Shown here: in pieces, positions 1-8,715 of the stretch | How the letters are laid out: every line of letters begins with the position of its first letter | Numbering within the stretch: position 1 is the first letter of the stretch | DNA from: Caulobacter radicis | GTDB lineage: Bacteria > Pseudomonadota > Alphaproteobacteria > Caulobacterales > Caulobacteraceae | DNA length: 64,000 nt | NCBI RefSeq assembly: GCF_003094615.1 | Contig: NZ_QDKO01000032.1 | Coordinates: 310,001 to 374,000, forward strand | Direction of reading: 5' to 3' | Notes under the pieces: model-generated | Told to the model about the DNA's origin: nothing | The model's input: only the letters and a program-made list of their open reading frames with translations | Database searches by the model: none | Program-made: the position numbers and the translations under genes

Positions 1-1301
1 AGGCGGATCGCGCCGCCCTGCGGGTCATAGAAGCGCAGCAGGAGGCGCAGCACGGTGCTCTTGCCCGCGCCCGAGGGGCCGACCAGCGCGACGGTCTCGC
101 CCGGCTTCACGGTCAGGGTAAAGCCGTTGAGGGCCGGAAGGTCGGGGCGGCCGGGATAGGCGAAGGCCACGTCCTGGAAGGCGATCTCGCCGCGCACGGG
201 CGAGGGCAGGGCCTTGGGCGCCTCTGGCGGGGCGATGCCCGGCTTGGCGTTCAGCAGCTCGGCGATGCGGTCCATGGCCCCGGAGGCCTTCTGGACGTCG
301 CCCCACACCTCGCCCAGGGCGCCGACCGAGCCGGCGGCCATGATCGCCAGCAGGGCGAACTGGGCCAGGGTGCCCGGCGTCATCTCGCCCTTCAGGACGA
401 GCTGGGCGCCGAACCATAGCAAGAGGGTGACGCCGCCGAAGGCCAGGGTGATGACCACCGAGGTCATCATGGCCCGCGCGCGGATGCGGCGCACCGAGGC
501 GTCGAAGGCCGTCTCGACCGCCGAACCGAACCGGCGGTCGGCCTCGCGCTCGCGCACGAAGGCCTGGACGGTGTCGAGCGCATCCAGGCTTTCACCCGCA
601 TAGCCGACGGCGTCGGCGAAGCGGTCCTGGGCCGTCGCGGAGAGTTTGCGGACGTTGCGGCCCATCAGGAACATCGGGGCCAGCACCACCGGCACCATCA
701 GCACGATGAAGCCCGCCAGCTTGGGGCTGACCACGGCCATGTAGCCGAGGCCCCCGACCAGGCTGAGGGTGTTGCGGATGGCGATCGAGGCCGAGGCGCC
801 GACCAACTGGTCGATCAGGGTGACGTCGGTGGTCATCCGCGACAGCACCTCGCCGGTGCGGGTCTTGAGGAAATAGGCCGGGTCCAGCGACAGCACGTGG
901 CCATAGAGCGCGCGGCGCAGGTCGGCCACGACCCGCTCGCCCAGGCGCGTGACGAAGAAGAAGCGCGCGGCCGTGGCCACGGCCAGCACCAAAGCCACGC
1001 CGCCCAGCAGCAGGAAGGCGCTGTTGACCGAGCCGTGCGAGCCCTTGGCGAATCCCTTGTCGATCACCTCCTTGAAGGCGGCGGTCAGGCCCAGGGTGGC
1101 GCTGGTCGAGAACAGCAGGAAGAACCCCGCCGCCAGTGCGTCGCCGATGTGGCGGCGGACGAACGGCAGAAGGTGGGCGAGGGGCCGGATGTCCTTGCGG
1201 CGCGGGCGGCGGGCGGCCGCCTCGCTCAGGCTCTGGGCCAGTTCGGCGCCGGCGCCGGGTCGGCCGTCGGCCTGAATCTCGCCGCCGTTAACGTCGGTCA
1301 T
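1..1301 (-). CDS. ABC exporter, fused permease/ATPase (MsbA-like), 3' end cut by window
   Basis: The visible 433 residues start at the ATG complementary to 1299-1301 and run off the left edge. Residues about 25-320 form an ABC transmembrane domain type 1 with several hydrophobic helices and the usual exporter motif around ERVVADLR and RTGEVLSRMTTD. The nucleotide-binding domain then begins, and a Walker A motif (GPSGAGKST) lies at about residues 405-413. The signature motif and Walker B lie outside the window. This layout is that of inner-membrane homodimeric exporters of the MsbA/lipid and multidrug type. The substrate cannot be read from the sequence. The gene is divergent from rpmE with about 117 bp between the starts. 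Confidence 0.9.
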   Translation of the reverse strand, partial: MTDVNGGEIQADGRPGAGAELAQSLSEAAARRPRRKDIRPLAHLLPFVRRHIGDALAAGFFLLFSTSATLGLTAAFKEVIDKGFAKGSHGSVNSAFLLLGGVALVLAVATAARFFFVTRLGERVVADLRRALYGHVLSLDPAYFLKTRTGEVLSRMTTDVTLIDQLVGASASIAIRNTLSLVGGLGYMAVVSPKLAGFIVLMVPVVLAPMFLMGRNVRKLSATAQDRFADAVGYAGESLDALDTVQAFVREREADRRFGSAVETAFDASVRRIRARAMMTSVVITLAFGGVTLLLWFGAQLVLKGEMTPGTLAQFALLAIMAAGSVGALGEVWGDVQKASGAMDRIAELLNAKPGIAPPEAPKALPSPVRGEIAFQDVAFAYPGRPDLPALNGFTLTVKPGETVALVGPSGAGKSTVLRLLLRFYDPQGGAIR

Positions 1302-1418
1302 CAACTGGGTCCTTGCCAAAATCGCGCGGGTTCTTTATAGCCGCGCGTCTTCGAGGGCCACCCCGCAGGTGGCGCTCACCCACATTTCACGCCGCGCTCT
1401 AGTCGGTTGGACCGTCCG

Positions 1419-1649
1419 ATGAAACAGAACATTCACCCCGACTACCACTTCATCACCGTCACCCTGACCGACGGCTCGAGCTACCAGACCCGCTCGACCT
1501 ACGGCAAGGAAGGCGCGAACCTGGCGCTCGACATCGACCCGCGCACCCACCCGGCGTGGACGGGCGGCAACGCTCAGCTGATGGACCGTGGCGGCCGCGT
1601 CTCGCGCTTCAACGCCAAGTTCGCCGGTTTCACCGCGAAGAAGGCCTAA
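1419..1649 (+). CDS. rpmE: 50S ribosomal protein L31 (bL31)
   Basis: A 76-residue protein beginning MKQNIHPDYHFITV, the standard N-terminus of bacterial bL31, and containing the conserved HPAWTG and GGRVSRF segments. It has no cysteine, so it is the zinc-independent (C-minus) form. The start at 1419 is chosen because it begins with the family motif; an in-frame TTG at 1407 would add four unconserved residues. It is monocistronic, with a strong hairpin terminator 30 bp downstream. Confidence 0.97.
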   Translation: MKQNIHPDYHFITVTLTDGSSYQTRSTYGKEGANLALDIDPRTHPAWTGGNAQLMDRGGRVSRFNAKFAGFTAKKA

Positions 1650-1678
1650 AGCCTCCAAGTCTCGCCGTAAGGGCGACG

Positions 1679-1712
1679 AAAAGCCGGCTCCGCGTTCGCG
1701 GGCCGGCTTTTT
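1679..1712 (+). terminator. Rho-independent terminator of rpmE
   Basis: A hairpin with arms AAAGCCGGC and GCCGGCTTT, followed by a T-run, 30 bp after the rpmE stop. The A-run on the left lets it work weakly on the other strand too. Confidence 0.85.
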
Positions 1713-1731
1713 CTGTATCTGGGCTCTGAAA

Positions 1732-1762
1732 AGAAAAAAGCCGCGCCGGGGTCCGGCGCGGC
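1732..1762 (-). terminator. Terminator of the minus-strand SDR gene
   Basis: Arms GCCGCGCCGG / CCGGCGCGGC around GGT. Read on the minus strand it is followed by TTTTTTC, just past the SDR stop codon. Together with the rpmE terminator it insulates two convergent genes. Confidence 0.85.
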
Positions 1763-1770
1763 TTCTGGCG

Positions 1771-2658
1771 TCAGCGCCAGGCGGTGGTGGTTTCGGCTTC
1801 CGGCTTGAAGTCGAATTCGCCGTCGGTCGAGGCCGACAGGTCGCGCCAGGCGTCGAGCTCGCCCTGCAGGCTGTCGATCTTGGCCTGCACCATGGCGAGC
1901 GCGTCCGTGCCGGCGCACCAGCGGACGGGCGGACGCTCGGCATTGGCCAGCGTCACCAGCGCCTGGCCCAGGCGCAGGGGATCGCCGGCCTGGTTGCGGC
2001 TGCGGGCGTCGTAGAAGGCCTTCAGGTCGGCGGCGACCTGGGCGTAGTCGTCGATGGCGTGCGAGGCGTGGCGCACCGAGGTCGGCTCCAGGAAGTCGGT
2101 GCGGAAGAAGCCCGGTTCGACCACCGTCACATGGATGCCGAAGCGGCGGACCTCGCCGGCCAGGGATTCCGAGAAGCCCTCCACGGCGAACTTCGAGGCG
2201 CAGTAGAGCGTGCCGCTCTCGCCGCCGACGATGCCGCCCACCGACGAGACGTTGAAGATCCGGCCCGAGCGCTGGGCGCGCATGGCCGGCAGCACGGCGC
2301 GGGTGACGTGCATCAGGCCAAAGACGTTGGTGTCGTACTGGGCCTGGGCGTCCGCCGCGGTCGATTCCTCGAAAACCGACAGGTGGCCGTAGCCGGCGTT
2401 GTTGACCAGCACATCGAGGCGGCCAAAGCGCGCCAGCGCGGCGTCGACGGCGGCCTGCACCTGGTCGGGGCGGGTCACGTCGAGGGCCAGCGACAGCAGG
2501 TTGTCGGCGTCGGGGCCGAGGGTCTCGACCAGGCTCTGGCGGTTGCGGGCGGTGGCCACGACGCGGTCGCCGGCGGCCAGGACGGCGCGGACGATGTCGG
2601 CGCCGAGACCGCGCGAGGCGCCGGTGACGAACCAGGTGCGGGGGGCGGGGGAAGTCAT
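1771..2658 (-). CDS. SDR-family NAD(P)-dependent oxidoreductase
   Basis: A 295-residue protein starting MTSPAPRTWFVTGASRGLG. The TGASRGLG glycine motif near residue 13 binds NAD(P). NNAGYG and the Ser-Tyr-Lys active site (the YCASKFA segment) mark a classical short-chain dehydrogenase/reductase. The substrate is unknown; such proteins reduce or oxidise small carbonyl or alcohol compounds in the cytoplasm. A divergent AraC-type regulator starts 141 bp away, an arrangement that often means the regulator controls the SDR gene (inference). Confidence 0.93.
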   Translation of the reverse strand: MTSPAPRTWFVTGASRGLGADIVRAVLAAGDRVVATARNRQSLVETLGPDADNLLSLALDVTRPDQVQAAVDAALARFGRLDVLVNNAGYGHLSVFEESTAADAQAQYDTNVFGLMHVTRAVLPAMRAQRSGRIFNVSSVGGIVGGESGTLYCASKFAVEGFSESLAGEVRRFGIHVTVVEPGFFRTDFLEPTSVRHASHAIDDYAQVAADLKAFYDARSRNQAGDPLRLGQALVTLANAERPPVRWCAGTDALAMVQAKIDSLQGELDAWRDLSASTDGEFDFKPEAETTTAWR

Positions 2659-2799
2659 GGGGAAGCTCCTTCTGAGGAGCTTGCAGCATGGGCCGGGATC
2701 GGGCGGAGGTCGTAGACGGATGCCGCCAGCCTCTTGCACGATCCTGCCATTGTGGCGATCGCCATTGCTCGAGCGGGCCTTAAACGGTTGAATGTCGCC

Positions 2800-3696
2800 A
2801 TGAGCAAGTTGCCCGAACTCGTCGACCTGGTGCGCGGCCATCTGGGAGCGGCCTCGACGGACGGCGTCGGTCCGCTGGTCCCGCCAGGCCTGCACCTGAT
2901 CGCCAGCACGACCGTCACCGAGTCCCAGCAACTGGTCTACGAGCCGATGCTGTGCCTGATCCTCGACGGGTCCAAGACCACGACGCTGGGGGCCGAGAGC
3001 TATCCCTACCGCGCCGGCGAGTACCTGGTGGTGTCGGCCGACCTGCCGGTCAGCGGACGGGTGATCGCCGCGCCGTACCTGGCGGTGGGAATCCCGCTGG
3101 ATCCGGCCATGATCGCCGACCTGCTGGTCGAGGCCGGCGAAGTCCTGCCCGAGATCACGCCGACCCGGGCCCTGGCGGTCAGCCGGATGGACGAGGAGCT
3201 GATCGAGACGGTGATGCGGCTGGTGCGCCTGCTGGACCGTCCGCGCGAGGCGGCGGTGCTGGGGTCGATGGTCCGGCGCGAGCTGATGTGGCGGCTGCTG
3301 AACGGCGAGCGGGGCGGCATGATGCGCCAGATCGCCTCGGCGGGCGGCCGGCCGGACCAGGTGCGCCGGGCGATCCGCTGGCTGCGCGCGCACTATGCCG
3401 AGCCCATGCGGATCGAAGAGCTGGCGCGGGTGGCGGGCATGAGCGAGACCTCGCTGCACCGCCACTTCAAGGCGGTGACCGCCATGAGCCCGTTGCAGTA
3501 CCAGAAGCAGATCCGGCTGCAGGAGGCGCGCAACCTCCTGATGGTCCAGGGCCGCGACGTGGCGGGCGTGGGCTTTTCCGTCGGCTACGACAGCCCCTCG
3601 CAGTTCAGCCGGGAATACGCGCGCCTCTACGGCCGCCCGCCGGGCCGCGACATGGCGCGCCTGCGGGCCGATCCCTCGCTCAGCGTGGCGGTGTAG
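2800..3696 (+). CDS. AraC-family transcriptional regulator with AraC_N domain
   Basis: About 298 residues from the ATG at 2800 (in-frame ATG at 2734 also possible). The N-terminal half (LCLILDGSKTTTLG, YPYRAGEYLVVSADLPV) is the cupin-like AraC_N sensor domain. The C-terminal 100 residues hold two helix-turn-helix motifs (MRIEELARVAGMSETSLHR and the second around VAGVGFSVGYDSPSQFSREY), typical of AraC DNA-binding domains. It is divergent from the SDR gene and probably controls it and itself. The inducer is unknown. Confidence 0.92.
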   Translation: MSKLPELVDLVRGHLGAASTDGVGPLVPPGLHLIASTTVTESQQLVYEPMLCLILDGSKTTTLGAESYPYRAGEYLVVSADLPVSGRVIAAPYLAVGIPLDPAMIADLLVEAGEVLPEITPTRALAVSRMDEELIETVMRLVRLLDRPREAAVLGSMVRRELMWRLLNGERGGMMRQIASAGGRPDQVRRAIRWLRAHYAEPMRIEELARVAGMSETSLHRHFKAVTAMSPLQYQKQIRLQEARNLLMVQGRDVAGVGFSVGYDSPSQFSREYARLYGRPPGRDMARLRADPSLSVAV

Positions 3697-3709
3697 GGCA
3701 GGCTGACGA

Positions 3710-3990
3710 GGAGCCTCCCCCTGTGGGGGAGGTGATCGCGCAGCGATCGGTGGGGGGAGTTTTTCACGAAATCGTCCACCACCCCGAAAGCTGAAACCGT
3801 CCCCCCACCGGCCTTCGGCCGCCTCCCCCAAAGGGGGAGGTTCGCCGCCCAAGATCCTCCCCCTGAAGGGGGAGGTGGCCCGGAGGGCCGGAGGGGGAAG
3901 TTCCTGATGAGGTCGGTGCGCGCCGAACGGCAGCAGTCCCTTCCCCCTCAGTCGGCTTCGCCGACAGCTCCCCCTTCAGCGGGAGCATCT
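3710..3990. repeat. Two adjacent intergenic hairpin repeats, including copy 1 of a dispersed ~135-bp element
   Basis: 3712-3847 begins with CCTCCCCCTGTGGGGGAGG, continues through a GATCGCGCAGCGATCGG hairpin and the segment CCGAAAGCTGAAACCGTCCC, and ends with CGGCCTTCGGCCG and CCTCCCCCAAAGGGGGAGG. Near-identical copies lie at 63858-63996 (same orientation) and 61988-62125 (inverted). From 3855 to 3990 a second, differently composed pair of G/C-rich hairpins follows, flanking CAGTCGGCTTCGCCGACAG. No coding potential is convincing here. It lies between convergent araC and divJ and may double as a transcription terminator. Confidence 0.85.
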
Positions 3991-3996
3991 GCCGCT

Positions 3997-5769
3997 TCAG
4001 CGCGGCGGGGCGAAGCGGATGACGTTCTCGCCCAGGAAAGGCTCTTCGGTCGCCTCGGACGGCGGCGCGAACAGCGGTTCCATGGCGTCGGCGGTGGCCG
4101 TGGGGCTTTCGGGCTTCTCGGCGGGCTTGGGGGCGGCCAGCAGGATGGGCATGCGCACCGAGACGCTGGTGCCCGCGCCCAGGCGGCTTTCGACATGCAT
4201 CTCGCCGCCGTGCAGCTGGGCGAAGGCCCGCACCAGCGAAAGGCCAAGGCCAGTGCCCCTGGCGCGCTGGTCGACGCCGCCGGCCTGCTCGTAGGGGCGG
4301 CCCAGGCGCTCGAGATCCTCGGGGCTGATGCCGACGCCAGTGTCGGCCACCACGATCTCCAGCATGCCGTCGTGACCGTCGGCCGTGACCGTCACCTGGC
4401 CGCCGCGCGGCGTGAATTTCAGGGCGTTGGAGACCAGGTTCAGCACGATCTGCTTGAGGGCCCGGCGGTCGGCGTCGACGTCCAGCTCGCCGGGCGGCAG
4501 CACGCCGCGCAGCTGCACGCCCACGCTGTCGGCCTGCACGCGCAGCAGGCGCATGGCGGCGTTGACGGCCTCGCGGGCGTCGAACTCGCCGCGCGACAGC
4601 TCGAAGCGCTCGGCCTCGATCTTCGACATGTCGAGCACGTCGTTGATCAGGTCCAGCAGGTGGCGGCCGCTCTCGTGGATCAACTCGGCATATTCGCCGT
4701 AGCGGTCGGTCAGGGGGCCGAACATGCGGGCGCGCATGATGTCGGAGAAGCCCATGATGGCGTTCAGCGGCGTGCGCAGCTCGTGGCTCATATTGGCCAG
4801 GAAGCGGGCGCGGCCGGCGGCCAGCTGTTCGGCGTCGTTGCGGGCCTGGTCCAGCTGCTGCAGGTGGCGGGTCTCGGCGGTGACGTCGCGCAGCACGCCG
4901 ACCAGCATGCCGGGGCCGACGCGGCGCAGAGTCAGGGACAGGGTCTTTTCCGGGGCCTCGGCGGCCGGGAAGGTGAGCACGGCCTGGTGCTCGCGCAGGG
5001 CCTGGCCCAGGGCGAAGTCGACGCGGGCGCGCTCGCCCACGACGGCGGCGTGCGACAGGCCGTCGATCATGATCCGGTCCAGCGCCGCGCCCTCGGGGGC
5101 GACGCCGCGCACGGTGCGCACGCGGCCTTGCAGGGTGACGACGAAGGCCAGGAACGGCAGGCCGTCCAGCAGGGTCGAAAGGGCCGTCAGCTCCGACAGG
5201 TTGCGCACGTCGCGTTCGCCGGCCCGGCGGTGGGTCAGCATCAGGCCGGCGGCGAGGCCAAGGCCGGTGGTGGCCACGGCCAGGAAGCCGAGGATGAAGG
5301 CGGTAGGCCCCGTGGGCGGCGGCGGGGCCAGGCCCGACAGCTGGGTCAGGGCGGCCATGGCGCCGCCGATCAGGGCCAGGGCCGCACCCTCGGCCAAGCG
5401 GCGCGGGGCGGCCAGGGTCGAGGCGGCGGCCACGGGGGCCAGGCACCAGGCGCTCATGGCGCCCGAGACGCCGCCGGTCAGGGCCGCGGCGATCGCGCCG
5501 CCGGCGGCCCAGCCGACCAGCAGCATCGATTGGGTGCGCTCGTCCTCGCTGTCGCCCAGCAAGAGGGCGGCGATGGCGGGCAGGGCGCCGGCCAGCAGGG
5601 CCGTCCAGATCGGCCAGCCCGTCGAGCCCGGCGTGAAGGCCACCGCCCCGCCGGCCAGCAGGGCCGCGGCCAGCCAGCCCAGACGCCAGGCGCGCGCCGT
5701 CTCGCCCGCGCCGAGCGCGGGGCGAAAGGCGGCTTCATCCTGCCGCGGCTGCACCGGGTCGATGTCCAA
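3997..5769 (-). CDS. divJ: Membrane sensor histidine kinase, DivJ-like
   Basis: A 590-residue protein with about six hydrophobic segments between residues 30 and 178, a PAS-like linker (about 195-300), then HisKA (ARFLANMSHELRTPLNAIMG, phospho-acceptor His329) and HATPase_c (NLVSNALKFTP, ADTGVGIS, GTGLGLSLVRAFAQ). Length, His position, the multi-pass N-terminus and the HisKA sequence match DivJ of Caulobacter crescentus (about 597 residues, His338, from memory). DivJ phosphorylates DivK and PleD at the stalked pole to set cell-cycle and developmental timing. The start is a TTG preceded by AGGCGG. It is divergent from another DivK-type kinase gene, which supports the assignment. Confidence 0.85.
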   Translation of the reverse strand: MDIDPVQPRQDEAAFRPALGAGETARAWRLGWLAAALLAGGAVAFTPGSTGWPIWTALLAGALPAIAALLLGDSEDERTQSMLLVGWAAGGAIAAALTGGVSGAMSAWCLAPVAAASTLAAPRRLAEGAALALIGGAMAALTQLSGLAPPPPTGPTAFILGFLAVATTGLGLAAGLMLTHRRAGERDVRNLSELTALSTLLDGLPFLAFVVTLQGRVRTVRGVAPEGAALDRIMIDGLSHAAVVGERARVDFALGQALREHQAVLTFPAAEAPEKTLSLTLRRVGPGMLVGVLRDVTAETRHLQQLDQARNDAEQLAAGRARFLANMSHELRTPLNAIMGFSDIMRARMFGPLTDRYGEYAELIHESGRHLLDLINDVLDMSKIEAERFELSRGEFDAREAVNAAMRLLRVQADSVGVQLRGVLPPGELDVDADRRALKQIVLNLVSNALKFTPRGGQVTVTADGHDGMLEIVVADTGVGISPEDLERLGRPYEQAGGVDQRARGTGLGLSLVRAFAQLHGGEMHVESRLGAGTSVSVRMPILLAAPKPAEKPESPTATADAMEPLFAPPSEATEEPFLGENVIRFAPPR

Positions 5770-5958
5770 GGGGACGCGTCCGCCTCAAAAGGTTCGTTAT
5801 TGGTGAATCCTAACCCCGCTTCGGCCGATCCCCCAAGCACGCACAATTGTGGGGCGACCGGCCGAGTCCAGCTTCTTGTGGACGGAAACGGTTTCGTAAG
5901 CGGGTTGGTTCAGGGTGGCACAGAATGCCTTTGCGGACAGAAGGTCCGGGAGTTTCAT
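5770..5958. promoter_or_regulatory. Divergent promoter region of divJ and cckN
   Basis: 189 bp separating the two divergent kinase starts, so both promoters must lie here or in the upstream coding ends. It contains one GAATC site at 5805-5809 (the GANTC sequence methylated by CcrM in this group) close to the divJ start. No confident -35/-10 pair or complete CtrA box could be picked by eye. Confidence 0.4.
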
Positions 5959-6807
5959 ATGTCTCAGACGGCGTCCGCGGACGCTTCGTTCACAGCCGAA
6001 GAGCCCGCCGAAAGCGTGGCTGGGGCTGATTCGCGCGGTGCGCAGCGGGGCGCCGAAGGCCCCACCGCGACGTTTCGCCGCGCCGCCGCCCGCGCCCGCC
6101 GCAAGGCCGCCCTCGACGATCAGAAGCGTTCGTTCCTGCGCATGGTCAGCCACGAGCTGCGCACGCCCCTGAACGCGGTCATCGGTTTCTCGGAGATTCT
6201 GGCCAGCGAGCTCTACGGCCCGCTCGGCTCGCCGCAATACAAGGAATACGCCAAGCTGGTGCACGAGAGCGGCCTAAAGCTGCTGAAGCTCGTCAACCAG
6301 ATCGTCGAGATCGCCCGCCTGGAAGGCCATGTCACCGACCTCGACGTCGCCGCCGAGCCGCTGGACGAGGCGGTCGAGGACGTGATGGCCCAGCTGCGGG
6401 CCGAGTGCGAGGCGCGGGGCGTGGTCCTGAGCGCGCCGGACCTGGTGGGCATGCCGGGCGTGCTGGCCGACCGGCGGGGCCTGCGCACCATTCTCTCCAA
6501 CCTGATGCAGAACGCCGTCGCCCATTCGCCGCGCGACGGGGTGGTGACCATCGAGGCCGAGCGCGTGGCCGGCGGCATGGTCGAGATCTCCATCCGCGAC
6601 CAGGGCGAGGGCGTCGAAGCCGCAGACCTGCCGCGCCTGTTGCGCCCGTTCGAGCAGGGCGGGGCGTCGCTGACGCGCACCGGCGAGGGGGTGGGCCTGG
6701 GCCTGCCGATTGTCGACCTGCTGACCCGGGCGATGAACGGTTCGCTGCGCCTGAAGTCGGCGCCGGGGCAGGGGTTGACCGCGATCGTGAGCCTGCCGGG
6801 GGCTTGA
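5959..6807 (+). CDS. cckN: Soluble DivJ/PleC-like histidine kinase, CckN-like
   Basis: A 282-residue protein without membrane segments. An Ala/Arg-rich N-terminus is followed by HisKA (RMVSHELRTPLNAVIGFSEIL, His65) and HATPase_c (NLMQNAVAHSP, GEGVGLGLPIVDLLT). The HisKA helix pair closely resembles DivJ and PleC, the partners of the response regulator DivK. A fourth DivK-binding kinase, CckN, is known in Caulobacter and acts mainly as a phosphatase. The sequence type and position next to divJ suggest this is it; the symbol is an inference. GGGAG about 7 bp upstream supports the ATG at 5959. Confidence 0.75.
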   Translation: MSQTASADASFTAEEPAESVAGADSRGAQRGAEGPTATFRRAAARARRKAALDDQKRSFLRMVSHELRTPLNAVIGFSEILASELYGPLGSPQYKEYAKLVHESGLKLLKLVNQIVEIARLEGHVTDLDVAAEPLDEAVEDVMAQLRAECEARGVVLSAPDLVGMPGVLADRRGLRTILSNLMQNAVAHSPRDGVVTIEAERVAGGMVEISIRDQGEGVEAADLPRLLRPFEQGGASLTRTGEGVGLGLPIVDLLTRAMNGSLRLKSAPGQGLTAIVSLPGA

Positions 6808-6847
6808 CCGCTTGCATCAGGGGCGCGGCCCGCCTAGATGCCGCGCC

Positions 6848-7276
6848 ATGAGCACCAGCCCCATCGACGCCGCCCTCAACGACCTCGCCGACGAGTTCGA
6901 AATGCTCGGCGACTGGGAAGAGCGCTATCGCTACGTGATCGAGCTGGGCAAGGACCTCGAGCCGCTGACGCCCGAGGAGCACTCCGAGGAGAACAAGGTG
7001 CGCGGCTGCGCCAGCCAGGTTTGGCTGGTGACCGAGCCGCAGGCCGACGGAACCGTGCGCTTCCGGGGCGACAGCGACGCCCATATCGTCAGCGGGTTGA
7101 TCGCCGTGGTGCTGCGGCTCTATTCGGGCGCCCAGGCCGGAGACATCGCCGCCTTCGACGCCTCGGCGGCCATGGCGCGCCTGGGGCTTTCGGAAGCGCT
7201 GTCGTCGCAGCGGTCCAACGGCCTCAAGTCCATGGTCGCCCGCATTCAGCGCGACGCGGCGGCCCTGGCGGGCTAG
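6848..7276 (+). CDS. sufE: SufE-like cysteine desulfurase sulfur acceptor
   Basis: A 142-residue protein with the SufE core: the acidic ..EDFEML.DWEERYRYVIELG-like N-terminal helix, and VRGCASQVWL with the sulfur-accepting Cys54. SufE takes persulfide sulfur from SufS and passes it to the SufBCD Fe-S scaffold. The gene is 40 bp downstream of the kinase gene on the same strand, so the two may be cotranscribed. No other suf gene is in the window, so it stands alone here. Confidence 0.93.
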   Translation: MSTSPIDAALNDLADEFEMLGDWEERYRYVIELGKDLEPLTPEEHSEENKVRGCASQVWLVTEPQADGTVRFRGDSDAHIVSGLIAVVLRLYSGAQAGDIAAFDASAAMARLGLSEALSSQRSNGLKSMVARIQRDAAALAG

Positions 7277-7292
7277 TTCGCACCCTCCACTT

Positions 7293-7426
7293 CCCGTCAT
7301 TCTCGCCCTTGTGGCGAGAAACCCTCTGTCGGCCGCAAGGGCGGATGGGGCGAACCGCTGGCGGTTCGCTTGCGCCTCACGTGCAAGCTGACCCAGGGGT
7401 TCCCGCCACAAGGGCGGGAATGACGG
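7293..7426. repeat. Inverted-repeat intergenic element (about 134 bp)
   Basis: Left arm 7293-7325 (CCGTCATTCTCGCCCTTGTG...) and right arm 7395-7426 (...CACAAGGGCGGGAATGACGG) are near-perfect inverted repeats around about 70 bp that itself contains GGCGAACCGCTGGCGGTTCGC. No gene is encoded. The structure resembles a MITE or BIME-type unit. Only one copy is in the window. Confidence 0.75.
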
Positions 7427-7456
7427 TGGGGAAGGGGGATGGGAGCCCCCAAACCC

Positions 7457-7618
7457 CTAGAAGAACCCGGCCCGGTTGCCGATGAACACGATGGCCACGA
7501 CGATCAGCAGAAGCTGGATCAGCCAGTTCACGGGCGAGGGGATCGGCGAGCGCTGGACGGCGTAGAGCGCCAGGCCAAGCAGCACGAGGGCGATGATGAC
7601 GGTGATCAGGATGCTCAT
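7457..7618 (-). CDS. Small membrane protein (53 aa), Thivi_2564-like
   Basis: A 53-residue ORF starting MSILITVIIALVLLGLALYA and ending NRAGFF. It has two predicted membrane segments (about 2-20 and 32-48) joined by a short polar loop with VQRSPIPSPVNW. This two-helix plan matches a widespread family of tiny proteobacterial membrane proteins of unknown function. It is divergent from trhO, with 77 bp between the starts. The two hydrophobic helices with a conserved-looking loop make it likely real. Confidence 0.75.
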   Translation of the reverse strand: MSILITVIIALVLLGLALYAVQRSPIPSPVNWLIQLLLIVVAIVFIGNRAGFF

Positions 7619-7695
7619 GGCCCGGTAACCCGCGTTATGCGCGCTTGGTTCCGGCCGTGCTTGAGCAGACCCGTCCGATCTTCTATGGCCCGCCC

Positions 7696-8649
7696 ATGAC
7701 CTCGACCTGGCGCATCGCCGCCCTCTACCGCTTCGCGACCTTCGACGACCCGGAGGCGATCCAGGCCGACCTGGCCAAGCTGTGCTGCGGGCTGAAGGTC
7801 AAGGGCACGCTGCTGCTGGCCCGCGAGGGGATCAACGGCACCATCGCCGGAACGCCGCAAGCCATCGACGCGGTCATCGCCCATATCCGCACCCTGCCGG
7901 GCTGCGAGACGCTGGAGCTGAAGTTCGCCGACGCCGACCATGCGCCGTTCCACCGCCTGAAGGTCAAGGTCAAGGCCGAGATCGTCACGCTTGGCGAGCC
8001 GGACCTGGATCCAGCCCACAATCACGGCGTCCATGTCGATCCGGCCGACTGGAACGCCCTGATCGCGCGGGACGACGTCATCGTCATCGACACCCGCAAC
8101 GGCTACGAGGTCGACTGCGGCACGTTCGAGGGGGCGATCGATCCGAAGACGCCCAGCTTCGCCGACTTCCCCGCCTGGTTCGACGCCTTCCGCCAGACCT
8201 GGGACCCGACCGCGCCGGCCCCGAAGGTGGCGATGTTCTGCACCGGCGGCATCCGCTGCGAGAAGTCCACGGCCCTCCTGAAGGCGCGCGGCGTCGAGGA
8301 GGTGTTCCACCTCAAGGGCGGGATCCTGAACTACCTGGAGACGGTGCCGCAGGACGAGAGCCTGTGGCGCGGCGAGTGCTTCGTGTTCGACGAGCGGGTG
8401 GCCGTCGGCCATGGCCTGTCGCAGGGCACGCACGCCCTGTGCCGGGGCTGCCGGATGCCGGTGTCGGAAGCCGACCGGGCCTCGCCGCTGTATGTCGAGG
8501 GCGTGGCCTGCCCGCGCTGCCACGATAGCCGCAGCGACGACCAGAAGGCCCGCTACGCCGAGCGCCAGCGCCAGGCGGCGCGGGCCCTGGAGCTGGGCAT
8601 CGACCATGTGGGCGCGAGCCTGCCGCCGAAACCTCCACGCGAGGCCTGA
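7696..8649 (+). CDS. trhO: tRNA uridine(34) hydroxylase, rhodanese type
   Basis: A 317-residue protein beginning MTSTWRIAALYRF, the typical TrhO/YceA N-terminus. A UPF0176 acylphosphatase-like domain occupies about residues 1-120. A rhodanese domain follows, with catalytic loop CTGGIRCEKS (Cys182). TrhO makes 5-hydroxyuridine at the tRNA wobble position using O2. The C-terminus has two CxxC motifs (from Cys249 and Cys272) that could form a zinc knuckle. The ATG at 7696 gives the family N-terminus; an upstream in-frame start would add 17 unconserved residues. Confidence 0.93.
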   Translation: MTSTWRIAALYRFATFDDPEAIQADLAKLCCGLKVKGTLLLAREGINGTIAGTPQAIDAVIAHIRTLPGCETLELKFADADHAPFHRLKVKVKAEIVTLGEPDLDPAHNHGVHVDPADWNALIARDDVIVIDTRNGYEVDCGTFEGAIDPKTPSFADFPAWFDAFRQTWDPTAPAPKVAMFCTGGIRCEKSTALLKARGVEEVFHLKGGILNYLETVPQDESLWRGECFVFDERVAVGHGLSQGTHALCRGCRMPVSEADRASPLYVEGVACPRCHDSRSDDQKARYAERQRQAARALELGIDHVGASLPPKPPREA

Positions 8650-8715
8650 CGGATCGCCCTCGCCCGCACGGCGTTATCTCCACGACCCCTTCCCAAGGAC
8701 ATGGAGACAGACGCC

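Noticed and set aside
3907..5958. Extension of the CckN-like frame upstream to 3907
   Set aside because: The extension is antisense to divJ and of low complexity; the ATG at 5959 has a ribosome site.
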